From contig NZ_BKCF01000001.1 in the NCBI RefSeq assembly GCF_009014635.1, positions 1,116,001 through 1,180,000 on the forward strand: a DNA stretch of 64,000 nucleotides, given 5' to 3'. Shown here piece after piece: positions 26,259-34,354 of this stretch. Numbering within the stretch: position 1 is the first letter of the stretch; every line of letters starts with the position of its first letter. The position numbers and the translations under genes are program-made. The stretch is from Patiriisocius marinistellae (GTDB lineage Bacteria > Bacteroidota > Bacteroidia > Flavobacteriales > Flavobacteriaceae). The notes under the pieces are model-generated. The model was not told the origin of the DNA. It worked only from the letters and a program-made list of their open reading frames with translations, and made no database searches.

Positions 26259-28799
26259 ATGAATAAGACACAACACTACATACAAGGACAATGGCAATCT
26301 GGTAGCGGCGAAGGAATTCCAGTTTTTGACTCTATCACAGGCGAGCATTTTACAAGCACCACTATCGAAGGTTTAGATGTTCCTTCAATTCTTCAGTATG
26401 GAAGAGATAAAGGAAATACGCTTCGTAAAATGACATTCCAGCAACGTGGAAATATGTTGAAAAGTCTTGCACTTTATCTAACAAAACGAAAGCAAGCTTT
26501 TTACGAAATTAGTTACCGAACAGGAGCCACAAAACGTGATAGCTGGGTGGATATTGAAGGAGGTTTTGGAAATCTTTTTGCAAATGCATCGCTTCGAAAA
26601 TTGTTCCCGAATCAAACCTATCACGTAGAAGGAGACCCGATCGATTTGTCTCGAGGTGGGCGTTTTATGGCACATCATATTATGGTACCTCGCGAGGGTG
26701 TTGCAGTACACATTAACGCCTTTAATTTTCCAGTTTGGGGAATGCTCGAAAAATGTGCGGTAAACTGGATGGCAGGAATGCCAGCAGTTGTATTGCCCGC
26801 ACCCCAAACAGCTTATTTAACTGAAGCCGTTGTGAGAGAGATTATCGCTTCGGGAATTTTACCCGAAGGTGCTTTGCAACTTATTTCTGGAACAGCTAAA
26901 AATATTTTAGATACGGTACAATCACAGGATGTGGTTACATTTACAGGTTCGGCAAAAATAGGTCGTCAATTAAAAACGCACCCGCAACTAACGGCAGAAT
27001 CTGTTCCCTTTACTATGGAAGCAGATAGTTTAAATGCCGCTGTTTTGGGGAAAGATGCAGTTCCTGGAACTCCTGAATTTGATTTATTTGTCAAAGAAGT
27101 TCGTAACGAAATGACTACAAAATGTGGACAAAAATGTACGGCGATTCGTCGTATTATCGTGCCGCAAGAGTTGATAGAGGATGTGCAAATTGCGTTAGCA
27201 AATCAGTTAGACAAAGTAACTATTGGCGACCCTCGATTGAAGGAAGTCCGAATGGGAAGTTTAGTAAACGATGCACAACGAAATAGCGTAAAGGAACAAG
27301 TCGCTAAAATTGCCGAAACTGCTGAAATGGTCTACGGAAATTTTAATGACTTTAAAGCGGTTGGCGCAGATGCTCAAAAAGGAGCATTTATGAAACCCAT
27401 TTTGATGCGCGAGGAGAATCCGCTGCAAAATGAAAATGCCCACATAACCGAAGCTTTCGGGCCCGTAAGTACCTTAATGCCTTATGATACATTGGAAGAT
27501 GCAATCACATTAGCGAAGATGGGGAAAGGTTCTTTGGTGAGCTCTATTGTTACAAACGATGATAAAATTGCAAAAGAATATGCAGTAAACGCGGCAAGCC
27601 ATCACGGCCGTATTTTAATTTTAAATCGTGAGTCTGCTAAGCAAAGTACAGGACACGGCTCACCATTACCGGGATTAATACACGGAGGTCCGGGACGTGC
27701 TGGTGGAGGTGAAGAAATGGGCGGAATGCGTGGTATTAAGCATTACTTACAACGTTGCGCCATTCAAGGAAGTCCAACAACCTTGACTGAAGTAACAGGG
27801 ATGTACCAACCTAAAGCAGATTATAAAGAATCTTCTAAACATCCATTTGCATATCACTGGGAGGATATCCAACCAGGAATGTCTTTGAAAACGCATAACC
27901 GTACTATTACGGATACAGATATTGTAAACTTCGGAAATATAACTTGGGACCATTTTTATGCCCACACAGATATAACCAGCTTAGACGGAAGTATTTTTGA
28001 AAAAAGAACCGCACATGGCTATTTTATCATTTCAATGGCGGCCGGATTGTTTGTGTATCCAAACAAAGGCCCAGTTGCTGCAAATTATGGTTTAGAAGAA
28101 ATTAGATTTTTACGACCTATTTATCATAACGATACATTATATGTGCGTCTAACGTGCAAGCAAAAAGTAGATAGAGATAGCAGAGGTCAAGAGCATCCAA
28201 GCGGAATTGTAAAATGGTATGTAGAGATTTTTGATGCAAATGTAGATAGCGCTAATGCTATTTTACCTTCTGGAGCAGAAAAAGAAGACCCTTTAGTATG
28301 TATTGCAACCATTCTTACAATGGTAGAGAAAAAGCAAGAAATTTTTACCGAAATGACAACAGATAAAATAAAATCTTGTTTGTCTAAAATTTCCGAAGAT
28401 AGCAAACCTAAATGGGGGATTATGACGCCACAACATATGCTGGAACATCTGGAATATACCTATAAAATTGCAGGTGGAGAAATTCAAGATTTTGAGATTG
28501 CAACTCCCGATAAATATTTAGATGTAACACATGACAGTTTATATAATTTTAAAAAATTTCCTCAAAATTCTCGCTTTCCGCAGTTAGAAAAAGACACCTT
28601 AGCTTCATTAGTACACCCAGATTTGCAAACTGCAAAAGATAAGTTTTTAGAGCAGCGATTTAAATATTTAGCATTTTTTCAAGAAAACCCAGATGCAGTT
28701 TTAAAGAATTTAGTGTTCGGAAAATTGAATAAATATGAATCATATTTATTGGAGCGCAAGCATTTGAATCATCATTTTGAGCAATTTGATTTATTGTAA
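26259..28799 (+). CDS. paaZ: PaaZ (oxepin-CoA hydrolase / semialdehyde dehydrogenase) fused to a DinB/DUF1569-like domain
   Basis: The 846-residue protein has an aldehyde-dehydrogenase domain (~1-510) with Glu254 (FTMEADSLN) and Cys293 ([10 protein letters not shown]). A MaoC hydratase domain (~535-690, [14 protein letters not shown]) follows. Together these equal E. coli PaaZ (681 aa), which hydrolyses the oxepin ring and oxidises the aldehyde. Residues ~693-846 are extra: [18 protein letters not shown] and [21 protein letters not shown] match the DUF1569/DinB four-helix family pattern. I know no such fusion in characterised PaaZ. The reading frame is continuous, with no sign of an assembly join. 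Confidence 0.9.
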   Translation: MNKTQHYIQGQWQSGSGEGIPVFDSITGEHFTSTTIEGLDVPSILQYGRDKGNTLRKMTFQQRGNMLKSLALYLTKRKQAFYEISYRTGATKRDSWVDIEGGFGNLFANASLRKLFPNQTYHVEGDPIDLSRGGRFMAHHIMVPREGVAVHINAFNFPVWGMLEKCAVNWMAGMPAVVLPAPQTAYLTEAVVREIIASGILPEGALQLISGTAKNILDTVQSQDVVTFTGSAKIGRQLKTHPQLTAESVPFTMEADSLNAAVLGKDAVPGTPEFDLFVKEVRNEMTTKCGQKCTAIRRIIVPQELIEDVQIALANQLDKVTIGDPRLKEVRMGSLVNDAQRNSVKEQVAKIAETAEMVYGNFNDFKAVGADAQKGAFMKPILMREENPLQNENAHITEAFGPVSTLMPYDTLEDAITLAKMGKGSLVSSIVTNDDKIAKEYAVNAASHHGRILILNRESAKQSTGHGSPLPGLIHGGPGRAGGGEEMGGMRGIKHYLQRCAIQGSPTTLTEVTGMYQPKADYKESSKHPFAYHWEDIQPGMSLKTHNRTITDTDIVNFGNITWDHFYAHTDITSLDGSIFEKRTAHGYFIISMAAGLFVYPNKGPVAANYGLEEIRFLRPIYHNDTLYVRLTCKQKVDRDSRGQEHPSGIVKWYVEIFDANVDSANAILPSGAEKEDPLVCIATILTMVEKKQEIFTEMTTDKIKSCLSKISEDSKPKWGIMTPQHMLEHLEYTYKIAGGEIQDFEIATPDKYLDVTHDSLYNFKKFPQNSRFPQLEKDTLASLVHPDLQTAKDKFLEQRFKYLAFFQENPDAVLKNLVFGKLNKYESYLLERKHLNHHFEQFDLL

Positions 28800-28847
28800 G
28801 AAGAAAATAATTAACGGACAGTCAATGCGGGTGTTCAACGAAAAGTC

Positions 28848-28868
28848 AATGCGCACTTGTTGCGCATT
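28848..28868 (-). repeat. Dispersed palindrome, copy A
   Basis: This is a perfect 8-bp stem: AATGCGCA (28848-28855), loop CTTGT, TGCGCATT (28861-28868). Just upstream, GTCAATGCGG at 28821 repeats the left flank and half arm and looks like a remnant copy. It sits in the 174-nt gap after paaZ. Confidence 0.75.
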
Positions 28869-28943
28869 CGCTATCTCCCTAGACCGAATGTTGATTAAAC
28901 TGTGTGCGAACTGAAAATAAAAATTGAACAAAACATTAAACTG

Positions 28944-28964
28944 ATTCCGCAATAAATGCGGAAT
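28944..28964 (+). repeat. Dispersed palindrome, copy B
   Basis: This is a perfect stem: ATTCCGCA (28944-28951), loop ATAAA, TGCGGAAT (28957-28964). The flanks TTAAACTG and GACT match copy D at 32177. It ends 9 nt before the GIY-YIG start codon. Confidence 0.78.
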
Positions 28965-28973
28965 GACTATAAA

Positions 28974-29303
28974 ATGAAAACAATGTACACCTACATAATG
29001 GCTCATATTAAAAATAGGCTTTTTTATGTAGGAGTAACAAATAATATAAAACAACGCACCTTTGATCACAAAAATGCAACTTATGGCACGCACACTGGGA
29101 CATATAATATAAAACAACTAGTGTGGTTTGAAGAACATGATAGTCCATTAAAAGCAATAAGACGTGAAAAAACTATTAAAAAATGGAAGCGCGATTGGAA
29201 AATAAATTTGATTGAAAGTATTAATCCAGAATGGAATGACCTGGCAGCAGATTGGAATTTTGATGGTTTTATTACTAGTAAAGAGCGTTTCAATAAAAAG
29301 TAG
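28974..29303 (+). CDS. GIY-YIG (URI-type) endonuclease-like protein
   Basis: The protein has about 109 residues. The start is placed at ATG 28974 (MKTMYTYIM), or possibly 28983; an earlier in-frame ATG at 28956 lies within palindrome B and adds unlikely residues. The domain shows the GIY-like strand YTYIM, the YIG-like FYVGVT, a helix with Arg (IKQRTFDHK), Tyr in TGTYNIKQLVWFEE, the metal-binding Glu region AIRREKTIKKWKRDWK, and the usual C-terminal INPEWNDLA. Related stand-alone proteins have no established role. It has no evident part in phenylacetate metabolism. Confidence 0.88.
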   Translation: MKTMYTYIMAHIKNRLFYVGVTNNIKQRTFDHKNATYGTHTGTYNIKQLVWFEEHDSPLKAIRREKTIKKWKRDWKINLIESINPEWNDLAADWNFDGFITSKERFNKK

Positions 29304-29319
29304 ATAATAATATTTAACC

Positions 29320-29342
29320 GAATGCGGAATAAATCCGCATTC
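29320..29342 (+). repeat. Dispersed palindrome, copy C
   Basis: This is a perfect stem: GAATGCGGA (29320-29328), loop ATAAA, TCCGCATTC (29334-29342). The loop is the same as in copy B, and the arms are like copy A. It ends 16 nt before the next start codon. Confidence 0.78.
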
Positions 29343-29358
29343 ACAAGTCAAGAAAGCG

Positions 29359-30111
29359 ATGACAGCACCATACGTAAAAGAAGAAATAAATAACGGGATT
29401 TCAACTATAGAATTTTTTCACCCAGCGCATAATAGCTTGCCGGGAGATATTCTTGAAAAGTTGAGAAAGACTATTAAAGAAGCAGGCGAAAATAATGATG
29501 TAAAAGTAATTATCCTTAAAAGTGGTGGTGACAGAACATTCTGTGCAGGAGCTAGTTTTAAGGAGCTTATAAGTATTGATGATGCTGAAACTGGTCGCGT
29601 ATTTTTTAGTGGTTTTGCAAATGTTATTAACGCAATGCGAAAATGCCCCAAATTTATAATAGGTCGTGTTCAAGGAAAAACTGTAGGTGGCGGAGTGGGG
29701 GTTGCAAGTGCAACAGATTACTGTATGGCATCAAAATTTGCAAGCATTAAACTAAGTGAATTAAACATTGGGATAGGGCCTTTTGTTGTTGGACCTGCAG
29801 TAGAAAGAAAATTAGGACTTACAGGAATGAGTCAAATTGCAATAGACGCAAATAGTTTTTATGATGCGGAGTGGGCAAGGCAGAAAGGATTGTATGCGAG
29901 CGTTCACGAATCTACCGAAGCTTTAGACGAAGCCGTAAAAGCATTTGCAGAAAACCTTTGTAATTATAATCCAGAGGCGATGAAAGAAATGAAAAAAATT
30001 ATGTGGACAGGAACAGAGAATTGGGATGAGTTACTAGCCGAAAGAGCGGTGATTTCAGGAAGACTTGTTTTATCTGATTTTACTAAAAAAAAATTAAAGA
30101 GGTTTAAATAA
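29359..30111 (+). CDS. paaF: Enoyl-CoA hydratase/isomerase, probable PaaF
   Basis: This 250-residue crotonase-fold protein has the oxyanion-hole segments TFCAGASFKEL and RVQGKTVGGGVGVASATDYC. It is more divergent than the paaG product and lacks the PaaG-type Asp motif. In this cluster it is the best candidate for 2,3-dehydroadipyl-CoA hydratase. A methylglutaconyl-CoA hydratase-like role cannot be excluded, because branched-chain-type E1/E2 genes follow. It is 14 nt upstream of paaY. Confidence 0.75.
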   Translation: MTAPYVKEEINNGISTIEFFHPAHNSLPGDILEKLRKTIKEAGENNDVKVIILKSGGDRTFCAGASFKELISIDDAETGRVFFSGFANVINAMRKCPKFIIGRVQGKTVGGGVGVASATDYCMASKFASIKLSELNIGIGPFVVGPAVERKLGLTGMSQIAIDANSFYDAEWARQKGLYASVHESTEALDEAVKAFAENLCNYNPEAMKEMKKIMWTGTENWDELLAERAVISGRLVLSDFTKKKLKRFK

Positions 30112-30125
30112 AAATTTCCATTTAT

Positions 30126-30725
30126 ATGATTTACAGTTTTAAAGGGCATATACCAGTTGTACACGAATCAAGTTTTGTGCACCCCTTAGCGGCTGTGACT
30201 GGAAATGTAATTATTGGTAAAAACTGTTATATAGGTCCTGGAGCCGCAATACGTGGTGATTGGGGTGAGATTATTCTTGAAGATGGTGTGAATGTACAAG
30301 AAAACTGTACGGTTCATATGTTTCCGGGTAAAAGTATTGTTTTGAAAGAAGGTGCACATATTGGTCACGGAGCCATTATTCACGGAGCCAATTTAGGCCG
30401 TAACTGCCTCATAGGAATGAACAGCGTTATTATGGACGATGCCGAAATAGGCGATGAATGTATCGTAGGAGCCATGGCATTTGTAAAAGCGGAAACCAAG
30501 TTTGAAAAGAGACAATTAATAGTAGGGAATCCTGCTAAAGCAATAAAAGAAGTTTCTGATGAAATGATTGCCTGGAAAACTGCAGGGACAAAATTGTATC
30601 AACAATTACCAACAGATTGCCAAAAGACCTTAAAGGAAGTAGAGCCCTTGCGGGAAATCCCAAAGGATAGACCTAAACAAGAAGATTTTTATAAAACGCT
30701 TCAAGAGATAAAGTTAAAAAAATAA
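30126..30725 (+). CDS. paaY: PaaY hexapeptide-repeat (gamma-carbonic-anhydrase-like) thioesterase
   Basis: The 199-residue left-handed beta-helix protein aligns with E. coli PaaY: ESSFVHPLAAVTGNVIIG, GPGAAIRGDWGEI, the metal His region GAHIGHGAIIHGANL, GMNSVIMDDAEIG and VGNPAKAIKE. Related proteins act as thioesterases that clear stalled CoA esters of the pathway. Confidence 0.88.
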   Translation: MIYSFKGHIPVVHESSFVHPLAAVTGNVIIGKNCYIGPGAAIRGDWGEIILEDGVNVQENCTVHMFPGKSIVLKEGAHIGHGAIIHGANLGRNCLIGMNSVIMDDAEIGDECIVGAMAFVKAETKFEKRQLIVGNPAKAIKEVSDEMIAWKTAGTKLYQQLPTDCQKTLKEVEPLREIPKDRPKQEDFYKTLQEIKLKK

Positions 30726-30811
30726 ATAAAAGTTGTCACACAGAGCTTATCGATAATTATTCAAAAAGCAATAGTGACTCTTACAGGCACAGCCTGATAA
30801 TGAATTTAAAG

Positions 30812-32113
30812 ATGTCAAAAATAGAATTCAAAATGCCCAAAATGGGCGAAAGTATTACAGAAGGTACTATCTTAAATTGGTTAGTTGAAGAAGGAGATTC
30901 GTTTGAAGAGGGCGATATTCTCGTTGAAGTAGCGACAGATAAGGTGGATAATGAAGTGCCTGCAACAAGTGCTGGTGTAATGTTAACTCACAAAGTTTCG
31001 GCAAAAGATGTGGTACCGGTGGGTGCAACGATTGCAATTTTGGAATTGAAAGAAGGAAGTTCGGTTTCAAATGTTTCCGAAGAAAAAGCTGCTTCACAGG
31101 AGAGTAAAAAGTCAACCTCAAAAAATAAGGTAACTCCTCAAAAAACTCAAAGTAGGTCTAGTGTTGACTCAAAGGCATTTAAGGTAAACGAAAATCTTTT
31201 TATTTCTCCTTTAGTAGATGCTATGGCTCGCAAAAATCATATTTCATATGAAGAATTGGCAAGAGTTAGCGGTACTGGTAAAGATGGAAGATTGCGTAAA
31301 AGTGATGTTACAGATTATTTAAAACAGGGACGACCATTTCAATTTGCACAAGAAGTGGCTGAATCCTTAGGATTTCAAGTGCCTAATTTAAAGTTTGACA
31401 AAGGGGAAGGGAGAATAGTGGAAATGGACCGTATGCGCGAGATGATTGCAGATCATATGGTATATAGCAAACATACTTCGCCACACGTAACCGCTTATGT
31501 AGAGGCAGATCTTACTGATATGGTTACTTGGCGTAATGCCAACAAACTAAAATTTCAAAAAAAACACGGAGAGAAATTAACGTTTACACCACTTTTTATT
31601 GAAGCAGTAGCGAATGCAATTAAAGATTTTCCGATGATAAATTCATCGCTTGACGGAAAAAATATTATTGTAAAAGAGGATATTAATATTGGTATGGCAA
31701 CAGCCTTACCTTCTGGAAACTTAATTGTTCCTGTGGTTAAAAACGCAGATAAAAAAGATTTAAAAGGATTAGCAGCAGCAACAAATGAACTAGTAGGTAA
31801 ATCTCGCTCCGGAAATTTGAAAGGCGATGACATGAAGGGCAGTACATTTACCATAAGCAACGTAGGAACTTTTGGAAGTTTGATGGGAACACCTATAATC
31901 AACCAGCCAGAAGCAGCAATATTAGCAACTGGAATTATTAAGAAACGTGCTGAAGTAATTGAGAAAGAAGATGGAGATACTATCGAAATAAGGAGTATGA
32001 TGTACTTGTCTCTTTCATTTGACCACAGAATTGTAGATGGATTTTTAGCTGGATCTTTCTTGAAAAGGATTGCTGATAATATGGAGAATTTTGATACGAA
32101 TAGAATATATTAG
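30812..32113 (+). CDS. 2-oxoacid dehydrogenase dihydrolipoyl acyltransferase (E2)
   Basis: The protein has about 433 residues. The start is placed at ATG 30812 (MSKIEFKMPKMGESI); an ATG four codons earlier is possible. Domains in order are: a lipoyl domain (~1-76, lipoyl Lys in EVATDKVDNEV), a Lys/Ser-rich linker, an E3-binding domain (~133-170, FISPLVDAMARKN), and a catalytic acyltransferase domain ending in LSFDHRIVDGFLAG. It belongs to the branched-chain-type E2 family. It is followed by the fused E1; no E3 (lipoamide dehydrogenase) is in the window. Its place in the paa run suggests an acyl-CoA-producing entry step. Confidence 0.88.
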   Translation: MSKIEFKMPKMGESITEGTILNWLVEEGDSFEEGDILVEVATDKVDNEVPATSAGVMLTHKVSAKDVVPVGATIAILELKEGSSVSNVSEEKAASQESKKSTSKNKVTPQKTQSRSSVDSKAFKVNENLFISPLVDAMARKNHISYEELARVSGTGKDGRLRKSDVTDYLKQGRPFQFAQEVAESLGFQVPNLKFDKGEGRIVEMDRMREMIADHMVYSKHTSPHVTAYVEADLTDMVTWRNANKLKFQKKHGEKLTFTPLFIEAVANAIKDFPMINSSLDGKNIIVKEDINIGMATALPSGNLIVPVVKNADKKDLKGLAAATNELVGKSRSGNLKGDDMKGSTFTISNVGTFGSLMGTPIINQPEAAILATGIIKKRAEVIEKEDGDTIEIRSMMYLSLSFDHRIVDGFLAGSFLKRIADNMENFDTNRIY

Positions 32114-32121
32114 TGTTGTCT

Positions 32122-32141
32122 GGTCGAACATAGTCGAGACC
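32122..32141. repeat. Short hairpin repeat GGTC...GACC
   Basis: GGTC and GACC bound a segment with TCGA on both sides. The string resembles intergenic GGTCGA(N)GTCGAGACC elements that I recall as common in flavobacterial genomes, though only one copy is in this window. It lies in the E2-E1 gap. Confidence 0.35.
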
Positions 32142-32176
32142 TTTATAAATTAGACTGTAGTTAAATCGTTAAACCG

Positions 32177-32197
32177 ATTCCGCTACAAGTGCGGAAT
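32177..32197 (+). repeat. Dispersed palindrome, copy D
   Basis: Arms ATTCCGC (32177-32183) and GCGGAAT (32191-32197) enclose TACAAGT. Flanks TTAAACCG and GACTT match copy B over about 40 bp in total. It ends 9 nt before the ATG of the E1 gene, the same placement as copy B before the GIY-YIG gene. Confidence 0.78.
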
Positions 32198-32206
32198 GAC
32201 TTGAAT

Positions 32207-34276
32207 ATGAAGATTACAAAAGATTTAGTTTTAAAAGCCTTTAAAAACCTAGTCACTGCAAAAGCAATGACTGAGATTTATGAGGCAAACTTTAAAGTAG
32301 TTTCAAAATATGTACATGCTACATCTCGTGGGCATGAGATAATACAAACCGCGGTAGGAATGCAATTACAACCGCAGGATTATATGTTTCCATATTATCG
32401 TGATGATGCTATGCTGCTTGCAATTGGTATGACACCGTATGAAATGATGTTGCAGGTATTAGCGAAAAAAGATGATCCATTTTCAGGTGGACGTACTTAT
32501 TATTCACATCCTAGTTTAAATGATATTGACAAGCCTAAAATTCCGCATCAAAGTAGTGCTACTGGAATGCAGGCAATCCCTGCTACAGGAGTTGCTTTAG
32601 GCTTTTCTTACAAAGAAAGCTTAGGAAAGGAAGAGCCTATTGCTAAGAAAGTGTTTGAGGAACAACCTGTTGTTGTATGCTCTTTAGGTGATGCATCTGT
32701 TACCGAAGGTGAAATAGCAGAGGCTTTCCAGATGGCGGCTTTAAAACAATTGCCTATTCTTTATTTGGTACAAGATAATGGCTGGGATATTAGTGCTAAT
32801 GCTGCGGAAACGAGAGCTCAAAACGCTGCTGAATATGCAGCGGGATTTCATGGATTAGAAGCAATTTCAATCGATGGTACCGACTTTGAAGAAAGCTATA
32901 AGACAATTAGAGAAGTTATAGAGAAAATACGAGCTGAACGTAGACCATTTTTGATACATGCAAAAGTTCCGCTATTAAATCATCATACTTCGGGAGTGCG
33001 AATGGAGTTTTATAGGGATGATTTGGACGAAGCAAAATCGCGAGATCCATATCCTAAAATGTTGCAGTTACTTTCAAATTTTAATATTTCCGAAGAGGAA
33101 ATAAAGAAAATTGAAACTGAAATCGGAGCCGAAGTTGCCTCAAGTTTAGATAAAGCATTAGTCGCAGAAGATCCAAAACCTGAAGATTTATTTACACATG
33201 ATTTTGCTCCCACACCTGTTACAGAAGAGGTGGGAGTGCGGTCACCAAAAGGAGCGGAGAAAGTAGTAATGGTGGATTGCGCATTATTTGCAATTGAAGA
33301 ATTAATGGCAAAGCACCCAGAATGTTTGCTTTATGGTCAGGATGTGGGAGGACGTTTAGGAGGCGTATTTAGAGAAGCAGCTACGCTGGCTCAAAAATTT
33401 GGCGATAATCGTGTTTTTAACACTCCTATTCAAGAAGCGTTTATTGTAGGTTCGACAGTGGGAATGAGTGCTGTGGGGTTGAAGCCTATTGTTGAGGTTC
33501 AGTTCGCAGATTATATTTGGCCAGGACTTAATCAATTATTTACAGAAGTTTCACGAAGCTGTTATTTGTCTAATGGAAAATGGCCCGTATCAATGATATT
33601 ACGTGTTCCCATAGGTGCATATGGTAGTGGAGGACCTTATCATTCTTCTTCAATGGAGAGTGTGGTAAGTAACATTAGAGGGGTTAAAATAGCATATCCT
33701 AGTAACGGTGCCGATTTAAAAGGATTGATGAAAGCAGCATATTATGATCCCAACCCAGTAGTAATTTTTGAACACAAAGGACTTTACTGGAGCAAAGTGA
33801 AGGGAACAAAAGGAGCTACGAGCATAGAGCCAAATGAGGATTATATGTTGCCTTTTGGTAAAGCTTGGGTTTTACAAGAAATATGGCCGCAAGAGGAAGA
33901 AGAAACGTTATCTATTATAACCTACGGTATGGGGGTTCATTGGGCTATGAATGCTAGTGCAGAAATGGGACTACAACAACAAATAGAGGTAATTGATTTA
34001 AGAACGTTACATCCTCTTGACTACGATACTGTTGTTAAATCTGTTAAAAAATGCGGAAAGTGTTTAGTAGTGACAGAAGAACCTTCTGAGAACAGCTTTT
34101 CTAGAGCATTACAAGGTAGAATTCAAGAAAAATGTTTTCAACAACTGGATGCTCCCGTTATGATAATTGGATCTGAAAATATGCCGGCAATCCCTTTAAA
34201 TTCGGTTTTAGAGGAGACAATGATTCCTTCAACAGAGAAGGTGAAGGCGAAGATTGAAGAAATATTTAATTATTAA
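32207..34276 (+). CDS. 2-oxoacid dehydrogenase E1, alpha and beta subunits fused
   Basis: The protein has about 689 residues, counted from ATG 32207 (MKITKDLVLKAFKNL); a GTG at 32189 lies inside palindrome D and is less likely. The alpha half (~1-330) has the thiamine-diphosphate region GDASVTEGEIAEAF...QDNGWDIS. The beta half (~345-689) has GQDVGGRLGGVF, FNTPIQEAFIVGSTVGM and AYGSGGPYHSSS. It decarboxylates a 2-oxoacid and transfers the acyl group to the E2 lipoyl arm. Branched-chain oxoacids are the default prediction; an aromatic 2-oxoacid is proposed in the findings. Confidence 0.88.
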   Translation: MKITKDLVLKAFKNLVTAKAMTEIYEANFKVVSKYVHATSRGHEIIQTAVGMQLQPQDYMFPYYRDDAMLLAIGMTPYEMMLQVLAKKDDPFSGGRTYYSHPSLNDIDKPKIPHQSSATGMQAIPATGVALGFSYKESLGKEEPIAKKVFEEQPVVVCSLGDASVTEGEIAEAFQMAALKQLPILYLVQDNGWDISANAAETRAQNAAEYAAGFHGLEAISIDGTDFEESYKTIREVIEKIRAERRPFLIHAKVPLLNHHTSGVRMEFYRDDLDEAKSRDPYPKMLQLLSNFNISEEEIKKIETEIGAEVASSLDKALVAEDPKPEDLFTHDFAPTPVTEEVGVRSPKGAEKVVMVDCALFAIEELMAKHPECLLYGQDVGGRLGGVFREAATLAQKFGDNRVFNTPIQEAFIVGSTVGMSAVGLKPIVEVQFADYIWPGLNQLFTEVSRSCYLSNGKWPVSMILRVPIGAYGSGGPYHSSSMESVVSNIRGVKIAYPSNGADLKGLMKAAYYDPNPVVIFEHKGLYWSKVKGTKGATSIEPNEDYMLPFGKAWVLQEIWPQEEEETLSIITYGMGVHWAMNASAEMGLQQQIEVIDLRTLHPLDYDTVVKSVKKCGKCLVVTEEPSENSFSRALQGRIQEKCFQQLDAPVMIIGSENMPAIPLNSVLEETMIPSTEKVKAKIEEIFNY

Positions 34277-34294
34277 AACCTTCATTTTATAAAT

Positions 34295-34333
34295 TAAAAA
34301 AGTCTTCCTTCTGTAAAAAAGGAAGACTTTTTT
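34295..34333. terminator. Bidirectional terminator at the end of the paa/E1 run
   Basis: GTCTTCCTT and AAGGAAGAC form the stem, with A-run and T-run on opposite sides. It separates the convergent E1 gene and the minus-strand surface-protein gene. Confidence 0.9.
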
Positions 34334-34354
34334 GATAGAAATTTTTTGAGTGAT

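Larger units (their letters stand above)
28944..29342 (+). mobile_element. Candidate mini-element: GIY-YIG gene bracketed by two palindromes
   Basis: About 400 bp run from palindrome B to palindrome C with a single GIY-YIG nuclease gene between. The unit breaks the otherwise catabolic gene order between paaZ and the paaF-like gene. Both bracketing palindromes have the same loop ATAAA in the same orientation. No target-site duplication or longer terminal repeat is obvious. Mobility is inferred, not shown. Confidence 0.45.

Noticed and set aside
28956-28973. Earlier start for the GIY-YIG gene (MRNDYK...)
   Set aside because: This ATG is part of palindrome B; copy D gives the same false MRND peptide in front of E1, so it is a by-product of the repeat.
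28974-29303. Homing endonuclease within an intron or intein
   Set aside because: The gene lies between two complete genes; no split exon, intron core or intein motif is present.
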